NCBI GenBank assembly: GCA_963805485.1
Contig: CAWDUN010000004.1
Location: 496,001-560,000 of the forward strand
DNA: 64,000 nt
Source: Udaeobacter sp963805485
GTDB taxonomy: Bacteria > Verrucomicrobiota > Verrucomicrobiia > Chthoniobacterales > UBA10450
Reading direction: 5' to 3'
Position 1 is the first letter of the stretch. Every line of letters begins with the position of its first letter. A program made the translations under genes and the position numbers. The notes beneath the pieces are model-generated. The model was not told where the DNA came from and did not search any database. It worked only from the letters and a program-made list of their open reading frames with translations. Shown here one piece after another: positions 62,112 to 64,000 of this stretch.

Positions 62112-62255
62112 ATGGCGTATTTAAACAATTTCGCGAGGCAATCGCGACTGATTTTGCGGCGCCGCAACGAACGCTTCGCTGCTGATCGGCTGCGCACCCG
62201 AGTTGACCGAATCGATCTGTACGCGCAATTTCTCGCCTCTGCGAGCGGAGCGTAA
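62112..62255 (+). CDS. Possible 47-aa Arg-rich protein
   Basis: An ATG at 62112 opens MAYLNNFARQSRLILRRRNE followed by RFAADRLRTRVDRIDLYAQF. It is strongly basic, which is unusual for random DNA, but the ribosome binding site is weak and no family is recognised. It sits just past the putative origin. Confidence 0.3.
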   Translation: MAYLNNFARQSRLILRRRNERFAADRLRTRVDRIDLYAQFLASASGA

Positions 62256-62338
62256 ACGCTCACCAAATTGTAGATGCAGGCAACCGATACCGATACCACC
62301 GGGCGTTTTCGATGTGCGTGACTCGTCCGAACCAGCCG

Positions 62339-62866
62339 ATGACCCGCCAATTGTTTTTAATTGGTGTGATCACCCTTTTTGTTTTTTTCGCGGAGCATTC
62401 AGTTGCCGCTGATGAATTGGTGCCGCCGTTCGGATTTCGCTGGAACGATTCGATGGCTCGCGTGGAGGCAGTGCTGCATGGCGCAAAGGCCAAATTAGTC
62501 TCGCGTGAAAAGAAAGAGAACCGCGAAGTTTGGACTGTGGAGGGGCTGATACATCCCGGACTCAAACGGACAGTATTTACATTCAAGGAAAGAGCGCTCG
62601 TAGCAATAGAGCTGCAGTACGAGTATCCCGAGTGGTCGATCGAACGTTACAATCAGCGGATGGGAGAAATCAGGAAATATTTCGACGAAAAGTACGGCAC
62701 CGGAAAACTGGTGTCACGTTCTCGCGATCACGACACTGACGTGATCCAAACACTGGTGGGATATCAATGGATGGTTGGGACCACGATGCTCGAGCTGTAT
62801 TATTTCTCAGCGCAACATGATAACCTCGTTTATCGGACCATTTCTGTGGACTACAAGGCGCTATGA
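62339..62866 (+). CDS. Secreted protein of unknown function
   Basis: A 175-aa protein with a signal peptide (LFLIGVITLFVFFAEHSVAA). The mature part opens LVPPFGFRWNDSMARVEAVL, has a helix-strand-strand layout and ends LELYYFSAQHDNLVYRTISV. It looks like a small alpha/beta secreted protein with an FGFRW-motif typical of proteins annotated only as hypothetical. The ATG at 62339 opens the signal; an earlier start adds nine codons. Confidence 0.65.
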   Translation: MTRQLFLIGVITLFVFFAEHSVAADELVPPFGFRWNDSMARVEAVLHGAKAKLVSREKKENREVWTVEGLIHPGLKRTVFTFKERALVAIELQYEYPEWSIERYNQRMGEIRKYFDEKYGTGKLVSRSRDHDTDVIQTLVGYQWMVGTTMLELYYFSAQHDNLVYRTISVDYKAL

Positions 62867-62912
62867 AAGCGCAAACCGTTGTGTCGCCAATCCGCCGTGT
62901 CAGTCGGAGTTA

Positions 62913-64000
62913 CTACGGCGATGATAAACCGTCGTACGTTTCCGCGACGATCTGATCGACGACGGCTTTCATGTCCTGCGTGCGTTCCCACGCAGCGAGT
63001 TGGCGGTCGGCGCCGGTGCCTTCGCGGATGATTCGCTCGATATGCGCCATTTCTCTCTCGCTCCCGAGTTCCTTAACCTCGGTGGAAACGAAATCGAGCA
63101 GTTCGTTTAGCAGACTTCGCTCGTCCACTTCGGCTTCCTTGCCGAAGTCGATCATTTTTCCTTCGATACCGTAGCGGGCGGCGCGCCAGCGGTTTTCATC
63201 AAGAAGCCGCCGCCGATAAATCCGAAAGGTGATGTTTTGGTGCAACAGTTTATAGAGTTTTGAAATTACGGCTTGAATAAGTGCCGCGATCGCGAGCGTG
63301 TCGTCTACGCGGGATTGCGCGTCGCACACGCGCACCTCCAGCGTGTCGAAGAACGGATGCAACCGGATGTCCCACCAGATCTTTTTGGCGTTATCGATGC
63401 AACCGGTCTTCACCAGTAGTTTGCAGTAATCCTCATACTCAGAGAGCGACTCGAAGGAATCGGGAATGCCGGTGCGGGGAAAACGCTCGAAGACCTTAAG
63501 GCGATAACCTTTAAGCCCCGTATTCTGACCCACCCAGAATGGCGAATTGACGGACAGCGCGTAGATGTGCGGCAGAAAATAGCGGGCTTGATTCATCACG
63601 TGAATTGCGGTCTCTCGATTGGGAATGCCGACGTGCACATGCAATCCAAAAATCAGATTCGCGCGCGCCAGCGATTGCATGTCCTTGACGATTTCCTGGT
63701 AACGCTCGCCTTCGGTGATGAGTTGATCGCGCCAGTGCGAAAATGGATGCGTCCCCATCGACGCAATTTTTAACCCGCTGCGTGCAGCCAACTCCGCCAA
63801 CTTCGTCCGTAGCGCAGTGACGTGATCGCGCGCACAACTAATGGAATCACAAATTTCGGTGCCCAGCTCGACGACCGACTGGTGCATCTCCGGTTTGATC
63901 TGCTCTTTAAGCGTGATTTTTCCGCCTTCCAGAATTTCGTGAATGTGCGAACGCAGCTCGCGCGTGTCGGGGTCGATGATGGCGAACTCCTCTTCGATTC
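62913..64000 (-). CDS. Glutamate-cysteine ligase-like carboxylate-amine ligase, 5' end missing
   Basis: The gene continues past the right edge of the window; 362 codons are visible. The first part seen, EEEFAIIDPDTRELRSHIHE, then KPEMHQSVVELGTEICDSIS, are the N-terminal signature of the GCS2 family. ASMGTHPFSHWRDQ and FGLHVHVGIPNRETAIHVMN carry the metal and substrate sites, and PFFDTLEVRVCDAQSRVDDT the conserved catalytic segment. YbdK-type members ligate glutamate to an amine or Cys. The C-terminus is complete. Confidence 0.88.
   Translation of the reverse strand, partial: IEEEFAIIDPDTRELRSHIHEILEGGKITLKEQIKPEMHQSVVELGTEICDSISCARDHVTALRTKLAELAARSGLKIASMGTHPFSHWRDQLITEGERYQEIVKDMQSLARANLIFGLHVHVGIPNRETAIHVMNQARYFLPHIYALSVNSPFWVGQNTGLKGYRLKVFERFPRTGIPDSFESLSEYEDYCKLLVKTGCIDNAKKIWWDIRLHPFFDTLEVRVCDAQSRVDDTLAIAALIQAVISKLYKLLHQNITFRIYRRRLLDENRWRAARYGIEGKMIDFGKEAEVDERSLLNELLDFVSTEVKELGSEREMAHIERIIREGTGADRQLAAWERTQDMKAVVDQIVAETYDGLSSP

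Noticed and set aside
61846..62124. A 92-codon frame upstream of dnaA that might be rpmH or rnpA
   Set aside because: No L34 or RnpA signature is present in any frame of the region; the frame lies in the putative origin.
1..64000. A CRISPR array
   Set aside because: No run of evenly spaced direct repeats was found; all repeats seen are dispersed palindromes.
1..64000. An insertion sequence or prophage
   Set aside because: No transposase, integrase or phage structural gene is encoded anywhere in the window.

Overview
This window looks like chromosomal DNA from a moderately GC-rich Gram-negative bacterium. Evidence for an outer membrane is a trimeric-type porin, an AsmA-like protein, two lipoproteins and many Sec signal peptides. 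The overall gene style (DUF4388 protein, MASE1 kinase, the rpmE-prfA / prmC-murA neighbourhood, dense short palindromic intergenic repeats) suggests a soil Verrucomicrobiota lineage. That placement is inference, because no rRNA is present. The right end carries dnaA and dnaN on the minus strand with an AT-rich, DnaA-box-bearing upstream region, so the window probably reaches the replication origin.

Layout. 0-10.3 kb: 5' end of a flavin reductase (minus), tRNA-Leu(UAG), a MASE1-PAS-PAS histidine kinase with a stand-alone receiver and a membrane desaturase, a formylglycine-generating enzyme, a PAS-GAF-PP2C phosphatase, a lipoprotein, an SDR and two tandem paralogous STAS-like proteins. 10.5-13.3 kb: arsenic locus 1 (aquaporin, ArsR with an operator, a Cys-rich 96-aa protein, Acr3). 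13.5-20.6 kb: secreted and hypothetical proteins, a lipase-like lipoprotein, apparent gene remnants and a porin. 20.7-32.9 kb: a phosphate block of phoB, phoR, an inserted arsenic module (arsC, aquaporin, DUF6428), pstSCAB, phoU, ppk, a polyphosphate-glucokinase-like ROK gene and sixA, with PhoB-box candidates before the porin and pstS. 32.9-38.5 kb (minus): secG, mazG, a Spy-like protein, a Tyr-rich secreted peptide, a second ROK gene, a DUF4388 protein and an acyl/AMP ligase. 38.5-45.5 kb: rpmE, prfA, prmC and murA, split by a subtilisin-like protease and an alpha/beta-hydrolase. 45.5-59 kb: housekeeping genes (nfo, accA, ubiX, folD, a geranylgeranyl-reductase-like gene, a site-2 protease) separated by repeated palindromes. 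59-62 kb: dnaN, dnaA and the putative oriC. The window ends in a 5'-truncated glutamate-cysteine ligase-like gene.

How the genes work together. The centre is phosphate and arsenic physiology. PhoR/PhoB would sense phosphate limitation and drive the porin and Pst importer; Ppk stores phosphate as polyphosphate and the ROK kinases may spend it on glucose. Pst systems also admit arsenate, and an arsenate reductase with an aquaporin and a DUF6428 protein sits between phoR and pstS, while an ArsR-controlled Acr3 efflux locus lies 10 kb upstream. Other candidates for follow-up are the protease/hydrolase pair inserted between prfA and prmC, the Cys-rich 96-aa protein, a LysM protein whose L,D-transpeptidase-like domain lacks its catalytic motif, and several families of palindromic repeats, some reaching into coding sequence.
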